A stretch of DNA of 64,000 bases from Metallyticus violacea (lineage: Eukaryota > Arthropoda > Insecta > Mantodea > Metallyticidae). Location: the NCBI GenBank assembly GCA_030762175.1, contig CM060831.1, forward strand, positions 67,968,501 through 68,032,500. The letters run 5' to 3'. Of the stretch, positions 23,315-34,887 are shown piece after piece. Both the position numbers and the translations under genes were made by a program. Each line of letters starts with the position of its first letter. Position 1 is the stretch's first letter. The notes below the pieces were generated by a model. The model ran no database searches and was not told the DNA's origin. It saw only the letters and a program-made list of their open reading frames with translations.

Positions 23315-23390
23315 TCATATTTATCTCAGCGGTATCTTACGAACCAGCGATACAAGAGGTGTTAGGTTTGATCTCTGCTCGTCTTTGTAT
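23315..23390 (+). other. tRNA-like sequence, probably a degenerate SINE head
   Basis: ATCTCAGCGGTATCTTACGA followed 20 bases later by TTAGGTTTGATCTC has the spacing of A- and B-box regions of a tRNA-like promoter, with GGTTTGATCTC close to the GGTTCGANTCC consensus. Stem pairing is poor, so it is not a functional tRNA gene. No second copy was found in the window. Confidence 0.35.
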
Positions 23391-23669
23391 TCATTTTAGT
23401 TTCCATTTTTTATGAATATATTAGTTTCTTCTAAGTTGCAGTGTTGAGTGCTTGATAGATTTTACTTTTTCAACCACATATAGCACAATACCTAATCCAA
23501 CCAGTCGTAAAAGGAGAGGTTGGGATTAATGTGTATTTGTGACATTTTCCCTGTTATGATTATAATAGCCCATAAGTTAAAAGATGTGACTCACAACACT
23601 CACTGGTAAAGTAGCGAGAAAAAAATCGGGAGAAAATTTCAGTATTTGCTCAAGGGTTGTACATTGTGC

Positions 23670-23925
23670 ATGTGACTCCAAGAAGGAAAGGATAAGGTGA
23701 GGGATACACCGAACGGTCAGAAACCACGGGTGGTAAGGCACGGACATAAGACGGAGTTCCTAACAATGTTTCCAGATAGAACATCCCTACGCAGGCGAAG
23801 GGACCTCTTCCCCTCATAAGGGCCATGTTCATATCAGTTATTGAGGCAGAAACCCTTGCAAATCTCCAGATACCGTCACGCCGCACACAGCACCTGCCCA
23901 TCTCTCCTGGCGCTTTCGATGCTGT
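23670..23925 (+). repeat. Repeat C, copy 1 (unclassified dispersed repeat)
   Basis: This segment shares ordered blocks with 26325-26650, 37980-38185 and 61275-61420: AAGGAAAGGATAAGGTGAGG, then GGAGTTCCTAACAATGTTTC, CAGATAGAACATCC, and CCGTCACGCCGCAC near the end. It is GC-richer than its surroundings. No reading frame is conserved between copies and no tRNA-like head was found. It could be the UTR of an unrecognised element or a 7SL- or 5S-independent SINE-like repeat. Confidence 0.7.
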
Positions 23926-24839
23926 AATAAAACCAACTAATGAAATTACATTTAATGGGAGAGCGAAAAATATCCATTCCAGGATTTTCATAAGGGATAG
24001 GGAAAGTCCCCCGCGAGTTGTCTCCACTCTGGAAGCATTTCGCAGTTATTATAATTCTTCTTTATAAGAGGGTTGCTTCTGAGTAATATCTATGACAGAA
24101 CTTCATACTATTTCATTATTTTAGTTTAATTCTCTGTCACATGCATGCTATACTTTTGAAAGTTGCTGAATACTACCTGCAGTCTTATCAACGGACGAGC
24201 GCCCAACAGCTATAGGACGGCTTATTCCTCTGAGTAGTTACTATGGTGGACATTTCAGTACCTTCCATTCTACCTGCCACTAAATCCCTCACAGTAGTAG
24301 CAGAGCGACATCGGGCATTGTCATTGCAAGATATTATTGGGCGTACAGGTTTTAAGATGTCGCCTTTTTTCGCAAAGCAAACGCTCTAAGAAACGGCGTT
24401 AATGCACAATATTAAAATCTGGTTCTGATTATTGATTGGTCATCAAATGTTACCATCATCATCACTTCCTTGCTGGTTGGTTTGGATGGATGATGACTGT
24501 TGAGTGACGCTGTTCTCTAGTCTGCATTTATTCTGCTTCGTGAGATTGCAGATTCCTCCAGTGCAAAGATGTCGTGTGGTGTGACGTTTCAAACGGTTCT
24601 ACAAGGACATAACAATGCCACTTCCGAACATAAGTAAGGATGCAATGTTGCAATGCCCAAATGTTCCTGCGCCAACACAGCCTATCCACATTCAGCACAG
24701 TGTGATAGACTGAATGTAGTGTAAGGTCGATTTGCACAAATTACATTTTCTATCCTATTGCGTTCTTACAGAGCGGACACCCAGCCTAAACGCTCATGAT
24801 ATAATTTAGTAATAAGTATTTCTTTTCCTAATGTTCAGT
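23926..24839. other. No gene recognised
   Basis: Moderate GC content with short overlapping frames and no recognisable similarity. The part from about 24300 may be the degenerate continuation of the mariner relic that follows. Confidence 0.4.
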
Positions 24840-25175
24840 TTGTCCCGTAAAATACGTTGCAAGGATTTTATTCCTATTTGTTTTCTAATTCCATAACTGT
24901 CCAGCGCCTATCACCGAGCAAGTACTGTTCCATCATACACATACCTGTACACCCTTGTCCGCGGACACAGGACTGCCACTGTGCGGTAGATCGGCAATCG
25001 ATATTCTGCCCCACTTGAAGGCCCCTGTCCACCTCGGCAATGTTCGATAAGCCAGGACAGGCGCACCCAGTGCTATTTTCACATACGCACATTGTTCACT
25101 CTTCGTGACCTCCATTCCTGACCACTGTAGCTGACCAAATGAACTTCGGAGGCGTACTGAGACAAGCAACTCCGC
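24840..25175 (-). pseudogene. Mariner transposase N-terminus relic
   Basis: From about 25140 downwards on the minus strand, one frame reads VTKSEQCAYVKIALGAPVLA, matching the E-Q-R-x-x-I-K-F start of the first mariner helix-turn-helix. It continues to YRTLPRWTGAFKWGRISIAD and LPHSGSPVS, matching Y-x-T-V-x-x-W-x-x-x-F-K-x-G-R and then R-x-G-R-P. After a frameshift, MMEQYLLGDRRWTVMELE matches the V-x-x-x-L-x-x-D-R-R-x-T-V-x-E-L start of the second helix-turn-helix. A stop follows and the catalytic domain is not recognisable. Confidence 0.76.
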
Positions 25176-25199
25176 TCATATTCACCATCTGGTGGCTTT

Positions 25200-26324
25200 A
25201 TTCGAAAGTGCACTCCATACTCTTTCATTGCATTCCTTAGATTTTTCGTGTTATCACTTGTTCATGAAAAAAAAATAGTTGTCATGACGATTAGATATCC
25301 TTCGCATATGCGCAAAATGTTGATGAAGAAAAAGAAATGCCTTAAGAAATGGAATAGCTTAACAGGTTCAGATAGCGTTAAACGTACTATACTACATACA
25401 TATGCAGTTTTAAATACCTCTGATATGGCATCATTGTCGTGACTACCTGGCTTATGGTAGTTGTATCCTGTATGAATTTTATTAGAAGTCGTTTGAAACT
25501 GTCGGTACAACTTCTGCCAACGTATGATCAGATTAAACAAACCACACGCCATTTTGGCATCAATAACTAAATATTCACTGCTCTACACAACATACCAGAA
25601 ATAACAATGTTCTCTTGTGTTTTGGGCGTCTATAATTTTATATTGTGACAGGGAAATTCAATTAAAATAGCTTAATAAAGTTGTGCGTCTCATTTTATAC
25701 CGAAAGAGAACATTAGTTAATTATCTTCAGCCTGTGATCACGCAGCGAGAGGGTCCTATTCACGGCGTATCGTGCCGACTTTATGAGGTACGATCATAAT
25801 TTATTGATGTACAAACTCAGCTTGCAAAGGCCGAAATGACTGATAAAGATGAAATGTAGCGATAAAACGTTAGTGATCTATAACGTCGTGGCGTTTAGGT
25901 CCTCTGCGACGTCACGGGCGTTGCGGTTTTACTGCATTAATACTAAAACGGCTTCTATCCATTAACTTTGATGTTTGTCCGGGTGTTTCAAAGATATTGC
26001 AGTGTCAAATTTATGTTTCAAGGGAAGATTATTTTAAATTCATGTGTTTACCTTTTTTTCGTTGGTTTCATTGAAGGACTCAATGATTAAAGGTGACATG
26101 AAAGGAGGAAACACTCTGGGAATGAAAGGAAGAAGTCACAGTGCTGAAAAAAAGTGTCTGTTTTCATTTTGAAGCTACTTTGCACACTAACAGGAAAGAA
26201 AATAGTGATATATATCTGTATAGTTATACGAAGGATAAAAAAGCACTGAAATTTGTGATTTTCTCCAAAAATTGGAATGTGTCTATTTAAACTAAATAGC
26301 AAATTAATTTTATACTAAAAATTA
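25200..26324. other. No gene recognised
   Basis: AT-rich apart from 25740-25950, which is more balanced and contains a CTGATAAAGATGAAA...GATAAAACG segment of unknown meaning. Confidence 0.5.
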
Positions 26325-26650
26325 AATTGGATTGGATATTTTGGGGCTGAAGATGATACTGCGGTACTTCAGGTTTGCTCACGCATGACCGTTTGTCTCT
26401 ATGCCCCCAATAGGGACAATTTAGGGAGGAAAGGATGAGGTGAGGAAGACACCAATCGGCGGAATCTACAAGCGGTGACAGCGCGACGTAGTTTCTAGAT
26501 AGAACACCCCACCAAAGGATTTCGATCCCTTTAAAAGGTCTGCTTCCATACCAGACACCTAGGAAAAAACCCTTACAGCGCTCGAGTCACCGTCACGCCG
26601 CACCAGCCCACCTCGTTCTGCACTTTCGATCCTGAACGATGAACGGATAT
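26325..26650 (+). repeat. Repeat C, copy 2 (longest)
   Basis: It starts at ATTGGATTGGATATTTTGGG and continues CTGCGGTACTTCAG, TATGCCCCCAATAGGGAC, AGGAAAGGATGAGGTGAGG, CTAGATAGAACACCCC and CCGTCACGCCGCACCAGCCC. The 5' part (to about 26435) matches the copy at 61275 and the 3' part matches copies at 23670 and 37980, so this copy links the two halves into one repeat of about 300 bases. No frame is preserved. Confidence 0.75.
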
Positions 26651-27799
26651 AAAAGAGTGGTAGGTTTAAGCTAGAGAGCTAATAAAAGTAATTTACCAAC
26701 TTTAAAGTGAAATATATCACTACGCTATTATCCAGCTGGGGTTAACCTAACTTAAACGCATCGCAAAGTTTCAATAAAGGCAAACTCACTTACTACAGCA
26801 AACTTAATTAAACATGGCGGGAATATTATCATAAGAACTCTTCTTCTTAAATTCCTCTTCTAATGAAATTACAGATTTAATTGTGCAAGTAATTGGCCTT
26901 AGTGCGCCTGCGCTGCTGCCTGCTGAAAGTGAGAAGGGTTAAACCGGAGCGATGGATGGGTGGCTGGACGAAAGGATGGATTCTCCTGGAAGACACAACA
27001 CGGCTGCACTTCCCGCCTTTGTAAAATTAATTCAGAAGGAAGACGGAATGTCGATGGTGTGAAAAAGCTCGCCCCTGAGTCACTTCTTTGTTCAAAGGAA
27101 TGAGTGATGCCAAGAGGCGAAGTGCTCGAAATGCCGACTCAGCGATATTCTTGGGGTCTTATTTTATTAAATACTGGTGTCTTGGTCTAAATAGAAGGGC
27201 TGGATGGCATTCTTTTACTTTTATTATTTTCCTCCTCTAAGTAGAGGCTTTCTCAATAGTACAGATCATGCCATCAATTTCGGTATAGCACAGATCAAAC
27301 ATTAGCAATAAATCAAATTTAAATTGCAATACTTACAAAATTAAAAAAAAAAATTATACAAAATCCTCATTTGAATGACATTAGAAATTATTTTAACCAC
27401 TCATGTTTTCTAAATCACATTCAAATAATTTCTGGATGAAATGTGTACACAAATAAAATCTAGCAATAATTAATTCTACCTCTAAGGATAAAACGGTTCG
27501 TTGTTTGCAGGTTATTAAATATTAATTAACAAAATTACGAAATATATATAGGCTCATCTCTTTACATTTACTTTAGTTGTGTTTTTACATCGCAAAGATT
27601 GTCATTTGTTAACTATATAATTCCCTTATTATTATTCCATTACAAACCTAACACTTTCCGCTTCCATTTATGTTATGGTATAAAACAAATGAATACAAAT
27701 ACGTTATTTAACTTTTTCTTACAGTAATATAATTTTCATGTTTCATTTGTTTTATTGCAGACTAGTACAACAAATAAACTATAAAATCGCATCGTATCT
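26651..27799. other. No gene recognised; one GC-richer island
   Basis: About 26870-27190 is GC-richer than the flanks and without a substantial open frame. The rest is AT-rich. Confidence 0.5.
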
Positions 27800-27975
27800 A
27801 GTAGTAATTTACGACTGTTAATCCGCAGGTCCTGAATTCGATTCCTGATCAGGTAAAGCTGTGTGAGTAAGGTATTTAAAACATTTGGAGTTTTTCCTTA
27901 CTTTGAGAAGGTGAATGTCAGATAAGGCGCCAAGGACTCCGAGTTCATCTGCCCAAACATTAAATAATTTTATTA
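27800..27975 (+). mobile_element. tRNA-headed SINE of a third type
   Basis: CGACTGTTAATCCGCAGGTC followed by CTGAATTCGATTCCTGATCA reads like the anticodon arm and T arm of a tRNA with a B box (AATTCGATTCC). Downstream is a body with GTAAAGCTGTGTGAGTAAGG, AATGTCAGATAAGGCGCCAA and CTCCGAGTTCATCTGCCC. The A-box half is not clear. Only one copy is present in the window, so the extent is approximate. Confidence 0.6.
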
Positions 27976-30900
27976 ACCCCTACCGACTACAGATCTGCAC
28001 TTATGGCACTGCATTTATTTATTTTAGGTGTTTTGCGACTTTAGGTCTTGCGTCGTTTGTCAGTTGTTTAAGAAGTGAAACTTGTTTACGTTTCGCTTTT
28101 TATATATTTTATATCATATTCAATCTTATTTAATATAAGTGTCTGCCGTTATAATGCCTATTTGAGCAATGGCTGTGTGCAAATAGGCATTATATGTTGT
28201 TCATATTTGTTGCATAAAGAAAAGGCGCAAGTTAGATAAACCACATTATATCAGGAAATCGGTTAGCTGATCGTTAGCTTTAACTTACACTTAAACAAGA
28301 CAATTGTGAAGCACTGTTATCTTTGAAAGTCTTATTGTTAGTTAAAAACTTTAAAAATACCCTTGAATCATTAATTTTTTATGTACAGCATTTTTAACTA
28401 GGTATTAGACTTTCTTATTTTAATAAATCGCAGTTCTATGGGACCTTCTTCAATGTTATATCTTATTCAGGTAGTTGGGAGTATATTGTTTGCCGACTTT
28501 ATTAATAGATATGCTCTGAATATGTCCCAAAACCTCTGTAATGTTCTCTTGGAACTGTAGTATGTTTTGTGTGCTTTAAACCGGAACTAAGAAATTTGCT
28601 AGAAACCAATTTGCCCTCACTGGTTTGCGTTTTACCCCAGCGTAGCAGTCATGTATTGTCAGTGATTCTGCTGAGGTAGGCAATCCTGCTCTACACCGGT
28701 GTGCCAAATTCGTTTGTGTCGCAGAGCGCTTTACCTCTTGCGAGCTGTACAGAGATTAACGTGCGAAATGATGGCTTAATAAGTCAACATAGAATACTGA
28801 AATTCACTAGAATTTTCGATTTCAAAAACCAGATGTAATTACCTTAAGAAGTAGAAGTAGGTTGCAGATATATCGATACAGTAAAAATGTGACATTGCAG
28901 CGACTTAATGAATAGACTGTGGTTTTCCTGATAAATAGAGATTCATTGCTTTAACTTACAGAGATGGGACGCAAAAAACCCGTGCTCCAGAGTTGACCAT
29001 ACCTGTTATTTTCAACATTGGAAAATTGATCAATAAAGAAGTTTAGCAGCCAAAGGTAAACACTATCTTATTTTGTTTATTACACTAATTTAAAGAAGAT
29101 TAATAAGTGTTGTAAATGTTCTAACTCCTCTCAACGGAAATTAACAGAACTTCCATTCTGTTATATCTTATGTATTCGGAATTAATATAATTGCGATAAT
29201 TTCTGAGGGTTTATTCTCTATTTTTGTCCATTAAACAACCCACAAGAGAAAACCTCAAAAGAATCAATACTGCGCAGGGTTTCTGTTGACTGTTTCAGCA
29301 AAAAGGGTGGTTTTCTTGGAGGGGGCAGGAGAGAACGAAACAACTAAATACCTTTGTGTTTGTTTGGGGCTGTGCTTTGCATCCCCGCGGTTCTTCGATT
29401 TCCAGAGCAGCCAAATTAACTTAATAAATTTTCCTTCCTCTATATTTCATCATCAGCGATTCCAACTAAAACACAATTTACTACACTCTCCGAAGTTTGA
29501 ATTTTCGTTCTTAGACATCGTATACTCGGCCTAAAATGTCAAAATAGTTCCTCAGTGCTATAACAGTAAAATAAACTTTGCACTATCTTGTTGTCAGAGT
29601 TCTACCACAAAATGTAGGAATGTATATATTAGACTCTATTATGCTTAATCCATTTAAGCCCAGTGGACCGTTAACAGGAGCATTGTTCTAAACTTGATTT
29701 AAATTTAACATGTCCAACAAGGTGAATCCCATCTTTACCCACTCACAAATCTTCATTTTTCCTCCATTAAGATTCACAAGAAACGAAAGTGATGGAACAT
29801 GCTTCGCAATCTTGCAGAAAATTATAAATCTATTATGTTTATGCAGTGATTATGGCTTATCAAAGGAAATATTACAATACGTGTCTTTTGTTGAAATAAT
29901 CCTAATGTTTATTTTAAAAAGAAATATTTTTCACGTGGATGGCTACTACATTAGTTTTGAATAGTCCTGGCGAATGAGCAAAAGATGTGCAGTGGTTTCT
30001 GATCTAGTTCATTTTCTGTTTAAGCGTTTATAGTAGAATCAGGTTAGTATCTTCCTAACCTCCGTACTGAACAAGTTGTAAGGACGGTTTATTGCACAGG
30101 TGTACCGCTCTCGTCTTTATCGTTTGCAATTGTTTGTTATATTTATGCAGCTTAGACATTAACCCAACTGTAAATTTCCTCGAATTGTCTCGTGATACAA
30201 GGTAATTTGCCAACACTATAGAAAACTACAATACTTTGTTGTTGATATCATTCGGGCAAAGATAAAATGCGGAGCAAATCTTAAAGACCTAGCACCATCC
30301 CAACAAGTTCCGAGTGTCTAGTGTTATTCCTTTCGTCTAGTCAACTGTCACGAGATACCTGAAAATTCTACAGCGTTGTTACTTTCGTAAATCAACGATT
30401 GAGCAGAAAACTATGAATATTTTCTATATCTTATATTATTAATGATATATAAATGTGATTAATTAATAAATAAAGCATAAACGAATACATTATTTACTCT
30501 CACATGTACACTTTCTGTTAGCACTAAACAAGTACTGAAAGAGATTGCAGAGACGTGACAACGTTTTCCTGATCGAACTGCGATGCACCGATAAGCATAG
30601 CATTAACAGGTAGCTGGATGACTATAATCTTAATTCCAGTAAAAAGGCTATTAAGCCATGTCCCGTACTAGATTTCCGTCTGTCCTCATAATCAGAGTAA
30701 TAAAACTCCAGGAGATAGACACAGGTGAATCCGGATCGCCTACATTATAAAAGTTTCAGGTCTAAGTAGAAATTGTGCCTGTGACAACTTTACAAAGAAC
30801 ATTGCCGACATCCCTAGACCTGGCACTCCTGATATGCCTTAGATAATGTTGTTTCATCTGAAACAACAAATGATAATAGTACTTGAAACTCTCAGCAAGG

Positions 30901-31239
30901 AAGCATAATATCAATAGTACTAAAAGAGAATGGTTCTAGAAAAACTCACGATATTATAAGGGTGCCTTAGATAAAATAACAGTAAATAAAACTAAAGACA
31001 TTCTCGCTATGCCTCCTGCAAACTTTTTGTTACAGACGAATTGGTTGAAAAAAGTGTAAACTCCTTCTTGCTATGTTTTCGATAGATACACCAATGTCAT
31101 AGGAAATTGGTACAATAAGGTTATTTGAGTTATGGACTGACTGAGCGCGGCTGTTTACTGGGGAAGAGCAGCCGCGGCAACCGATATAAGGGAAATACAG
31201 TCGCCGCAGGTAATATTTATAGTTTTATTGAAACTATAA
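27976..31239. other. AT-rich DNA without a recognised gene
   Basis: It includes a hairpin (28151-28193) and several frames below 85 codons that I do not recognise. The segment 28600-28750 is somewhat GC-richer. No repeat shared with the rest of the window was seen. Confidence 0.5.
28151..28193. repeat. Perfect 14-bp inverted repeat, 15-nt loop
   Basis: ATAATGCCTATTTG (28151-28164) pairs exactly with CAAATAGGCATTAT (28180-28193). It would form a small hairpin in DNA or RNA. No other context identifies it. Confidence 0.9.
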
Positions 31240-31450
31240 AGTGATGCTGTATTTCAAACTGATTCCCATATTTCATCTAACTTTTCATCCGCTCGTTGAG
31301 AGATTCTGTCTAACTCTCGTAACTTTTTAACAAGTTGGCGAGCAGTTTCTCTACTTGAATTACGATTACCAGGATATTTTCTTGCAAACAGCTTCACCAC
31401 TTTTCTGCAAGAATCCGTTTTTACCATTTAATGCATACAGCCCGTTCTTC
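31240..31450 (-). pseudogene. Transposase N-terminus relic (DUF4817-type)
   Basis: On the minus strand, KNGFLQKSGEAV shifts frame to VVKLFARKYPGNRN and then RQLVKKLRELDRISQ. This fits the A-V-x-L-F-x-x-K-Y-P-x-R-x-x-P and L-V-x-x-L-R-E-T-G-S signature of the N-terminal helix-turn-helix found in DUF4817-type transposases. Only this domain is recognisable. Confidence 0.55.
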
Positions 31451-31770
31451 AGAGGTTTATATACAGTGGCATAACTAACGAAGAAAAATTAGCACGCATT
31501 TTACACACAATGAAAATACCAATTAACCTGAACGCACAACCACTAGCTGACTCCTTCAAACTAACTACAAGCTGCTATCTACACATGCATTATACGGGCT
31601 TAACGACTGGTTTCTGTCAGTACACACTCTGCCAGCAGTAACAAAAATGGCCTCACTATTTTTGTCTAGATATGTCATATATAGGCATATTTGCATAGTA
31701 TTACGTTATTTGTATTTATGTTTATGGAACAAAAATAGTGATCCACTTTCCTTAAAAAGTGCAGGTGAAG

Positions 31771-32009
31771 CGATGGTTCTTGGCTAGTGACCTTAAGTGT
31801 CCTTTTGTCTGTTCCTGGTCGGTGAGCCTAGAATGTTTGAGCATGCGCAATGAAGCATGTTGTTCGGTTACAAGGAAGACGTGGAACAAGTTGATTCTCG
31901 AGAATGACGTCACTCTCTCCTCTCTCCAGTCTAGGTAAGTTTGATATACTTTAAACCCAAACTCTCTCTCGCGAACTGACAGTAAGCAAAGCTCAGCCAA
32001 GAACCATCG
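31771..32009. repeat. Short element bounded by 15-bp inverted repeats
   Basis: CGATGGTTCTTGGCT (31771-31785) is the exact reverse complement of AGCCAAGAACCATCG (31995-32009). The 209 bases between are GC-richer than the flanks. This is the layout of a small MITE, but no clear target-site duplication is visible next to the repeats. The interior holds the promoter-like motifs listed separately. Confidence 0.55.
31838..31940 (+). promoter_or_regulatory. NRF-1-like site, perfect CRE and 5' splice site
   Basis: In order: TGAGCATGCGCA (31838-31849), one base off the NRF-1 consensus; TTCTCGAGAA, a dyad; TGACGTCA (31905-31912), a perfect CREB/ATF site; and TAG|GTAAGT (31932-31940), a strong 5' splice site. 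This order resembles a TATA-less promoter with a short non-coding first exon. No downstream exon was recognised, and the motifs lie inside an inverted-repeat element, so the reading is tentative. Confidence 0.3.
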
Positions 32010-32945
32010 TCTTAATTATAGGTATGTATTTCTTTTCATTTTGTAATTTCTTCAATCGTTTGCATGAGTTATAGGAAATACCCCCGCAGAGAGTTTTTGT
32101 AGAACATAGCAAACTTTTACCATCCATTTGTATGCATTTCGCTGTACCAGCAGATTGATCCCGGTAGCCGAGCGCCCCCGAAGCCAGCCAGCTCTCTTAA
32201 GCCTGATAACTCACGGTATTATCTGCGGTAGGCAGTACAGAACAGATGTTCGCCTTCTTATAAATCAAGAACAAGCAAATAAATCGTTGCCTTGACGATT
32301 AAATACACAAACGTAAAATAATACAATACTTCTGCAATTTACAATTGTGAACGTGCATAAAATGTTAATTTTCTTGGCCAATCCTTTCCGTAGTTACTAT
32401 TTGTCCTGTAAGTGCGTTAAGTCAGTGCCTGAAATCCTCTACAACATTCCTTTTGCTTTTTAAAGGTACAACAAAATAATTTTCTTTAGTACTTTAGTAA
32501 ATCTCCAAACTAAGATTCAAACACCACAAAACACAATGAAATGGAACACTATAATCATTAGCTCTGCACGTTACAGTGGGCTATTCAGAAGCTCTAAGTG
32601 CCGGGACAGCCTTTACTCGACAATTGGGGCCCAAACAAATGGATGGCATTGTATCTTCTAAATCCGAAAATGTTTTGTTCAGGTAATCTGAAACCATAGC
32701 CTATCTGGTTTCGGTTAGCGTAGTTCTGGTAGCGAGGGTTTTGTTTATCTACCCTACCTTTCTCAAAAATTTCTGCGACGACTGACTTTTCGCCCTAGTT
32801 CACATTTTATTTGTTTCTTACCTCTTAGAGAATCAGAGATGAACTGCAACATTCTTTTTAGTCTTAGGCTCTAACATCGATACTGTAACTCTATACTTTT
32901 ATTCTATAGATCTGAACTAAACTGGTGTTTGTATTTCGTCCCATT
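32010..32945. other. No gene recognised
   Basis: A GC-rich patch at 32155-32235 (CCGGTAGCCGAGCGCCCCCG) is unclassified. The remainder is AT-rich. Confidence 0.5.
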
Positions 32946-32949
32946 GTCA

Positions 32950-33890
32950 AAGAATTTATGCTTCAATTATATTGGGTATTTCATGGTTTTGTCTCCCGTT
33001 TTATGGCAGCTGGCAGATCGATTATCAGAGCTGAATTCCCGGAGAAGTCGCAATATTCGTGCAACTTTCTCAAGTTCTCACAATTACAACTGCAATTGCA
33101 ATAAAATCCTATATCCACACATTTTTAGGAAATTGTCATTCGCACACATTAGTTTATCTTTCGAAATTGAGTCATATTAAATTTGAAAGCATACAAGGCC
33201 ACTTTTGGCTACGAATTGAGGAAAGTGATCACGATATTCGAGTAAGGTATTATTGAATGTTTTGGAATGTTAATATTAGAGCAACTGATCTATTTTACTG
33301 ATGAAGCATGTTACGTGGTGATATTTCGACGAGAAAAAGCATATATAGAAGTGCAGAAAATTAAAATTTTATACACGAAACTTCTTTGTATAAGAAGAAA
33401 ATTGGTGTATGGTATACAGCAAACGTGCAGATCTGGACATTTCCTGCAAGACTGTGCCAGCGCACATACAACTATTGATCATTAGATTTCATTCAGGAAA
33501 TGTTTGTAATTACTAAGGAGTCATGACCAACACATTGCCCTGAGATATTTTTATTTGTGGGAAAAATAAATTGTATAGAACAATCCTTCACACATTAGAA
33601 GTACCGAAAGAAAATATAAGAAAATGGATTCCATTACGGAAGATGAAATGATGTAAGTGAATTTTTTAAAAACATGTTAGGTATGTGCAGATGTAGCAGG
33701 ACATCATGTCCAACATCTCCTATCATAAGCTTATTTTCATGTAATTGTAGTTGTAATTGTGCGAACTTGAATCAGTTGCGAGGATATTACATCTGCTTCG
33801 CCGGGAGTTACCGTTCGGACTGCCAACACACTACCTGCCGTAAACCGGACTACAAAACATGAAAGACCCAGTATCAATCGAAGACAAGTC
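32950..33890. repeat. Imperfect inverted repeat pair, about 160-bp arms
   Basis: The segment 32950-33115 and the reverse complement of 33730-33890 share ordered blocks: ATTGGGTATTTCATGGTTTT versus ACTGGGTCTTTCATGTTTT, CCCGTTTTATGGCAG versus CCGGTTTACGGCAG, TCAAGTTCTCACAATTACAA versus TCAAGTTCGCACAATTACAA. About 610 bases separate the arms and hold no recognisable ORF. This is either a fold-back or MITE-type element with long terminal inverted repeats, or two copies of one dispersed repeat in opposite orientation. No target-site duplication was identified. Confidence 0.72.
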
Positions 33891-34621
33891 GTGGGATAGT
33901 ACATAACAAAATCATAACTCAGAAGTGCAGAAAGGTAAAATCAAACTATGTTCTTTTGATATATAAGCAAGCCCTTTTATAAAATTATACGATTCCGCAG
34001 TTTCTATGTATCAGAATCTTTATCAGCTGCTTTCCTCATATCCCTTTTCGTACAAGTGCTTCGCAATTCATCTACACAGAATATTTTTACATTTTTTATG
34101 ATTTTTTTAAAAGTTGAAGAAATTGTCCGTTCACAGCAGGAACATTTAATTTGATTATTTATTCTTATATTTGTTAACATTTAATGTTTTATACTGATAC
34201 TGGGTGGATACGAAAGTGGGTCTTCTGTTTGTCTTATAAACTAATATAAATCTAAATTGTGGTATATCCTAACTAAATATTCTTTTGTTTATCCAACATT
34301 TTATGCACTTGAATCATCTGTGAGTGAGGTGCTGTAGCTATTTCGTCCAACCTAATGGAATACTTGACTGAAGTTTTCGAATTTCTCACCAATACTGTTT
34401 GAAATCACTTTCGACCCCAAAATGACAATCATGGTGCGTTGTCTTTATTCTGAAGATTCTAGGTCCGAGCTATAAGGAGGATGGCGAAGAAAAACCATTC
34501 TAGTCCTACTGTTATTTTATTTATGTGCTAACTGGTGTACGGAAGAGAATGTTATTCAAGTTTCTACCGAGTAAAACATTGTAAATGCAAACTTTAAACT
34601 AGCACCTCCTCAGCACGACTC
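33891..34621. other. AT-rich DNA, no gene seen
   Basis: Nothing recognised. Confidence 0.5.
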
Positions 34622-34887
34622 TACCGCCACGGTTGGCCAAGGTCGTTAAGGCACGAACTCAACGGAGGTCTGAGTCAATTCCCGCTATGACCTTCCTACC
34701 TAACTGAGTTTTTCCCAGGTGTTCCTCAGTCCTCATAAATGACAAATGCCAGGGAAATATTCTAAACTTAGGTAAAAAAAAAAAATGCTTCCGTAATTTT
34801 TCATTTCATCTCACACAGTACCCGTGTACACTCCCTGTGATGCCTCAGTAGTAAAAACAGGTGTTAAAACATCATTTAAAAAAAAAG
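34622..34887 (+). mobile_element. SINE family A, copy 3 (diverged)
   Basis: The start TACCGCCACGGTTGGCCAAG and the A box GGTCGTTAAGG are kept, but the B box is altered to GAGTCAATTCC and about 7 bases of the anticodon arm are missing. The body keeps TTCCTCAGTCCTCATAAATG and AGTAGTAAAAACAGG and ends in A-rich sequence. It is the most diverged family A copy here and therefore probably the oldest. Confidence 0.9.
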
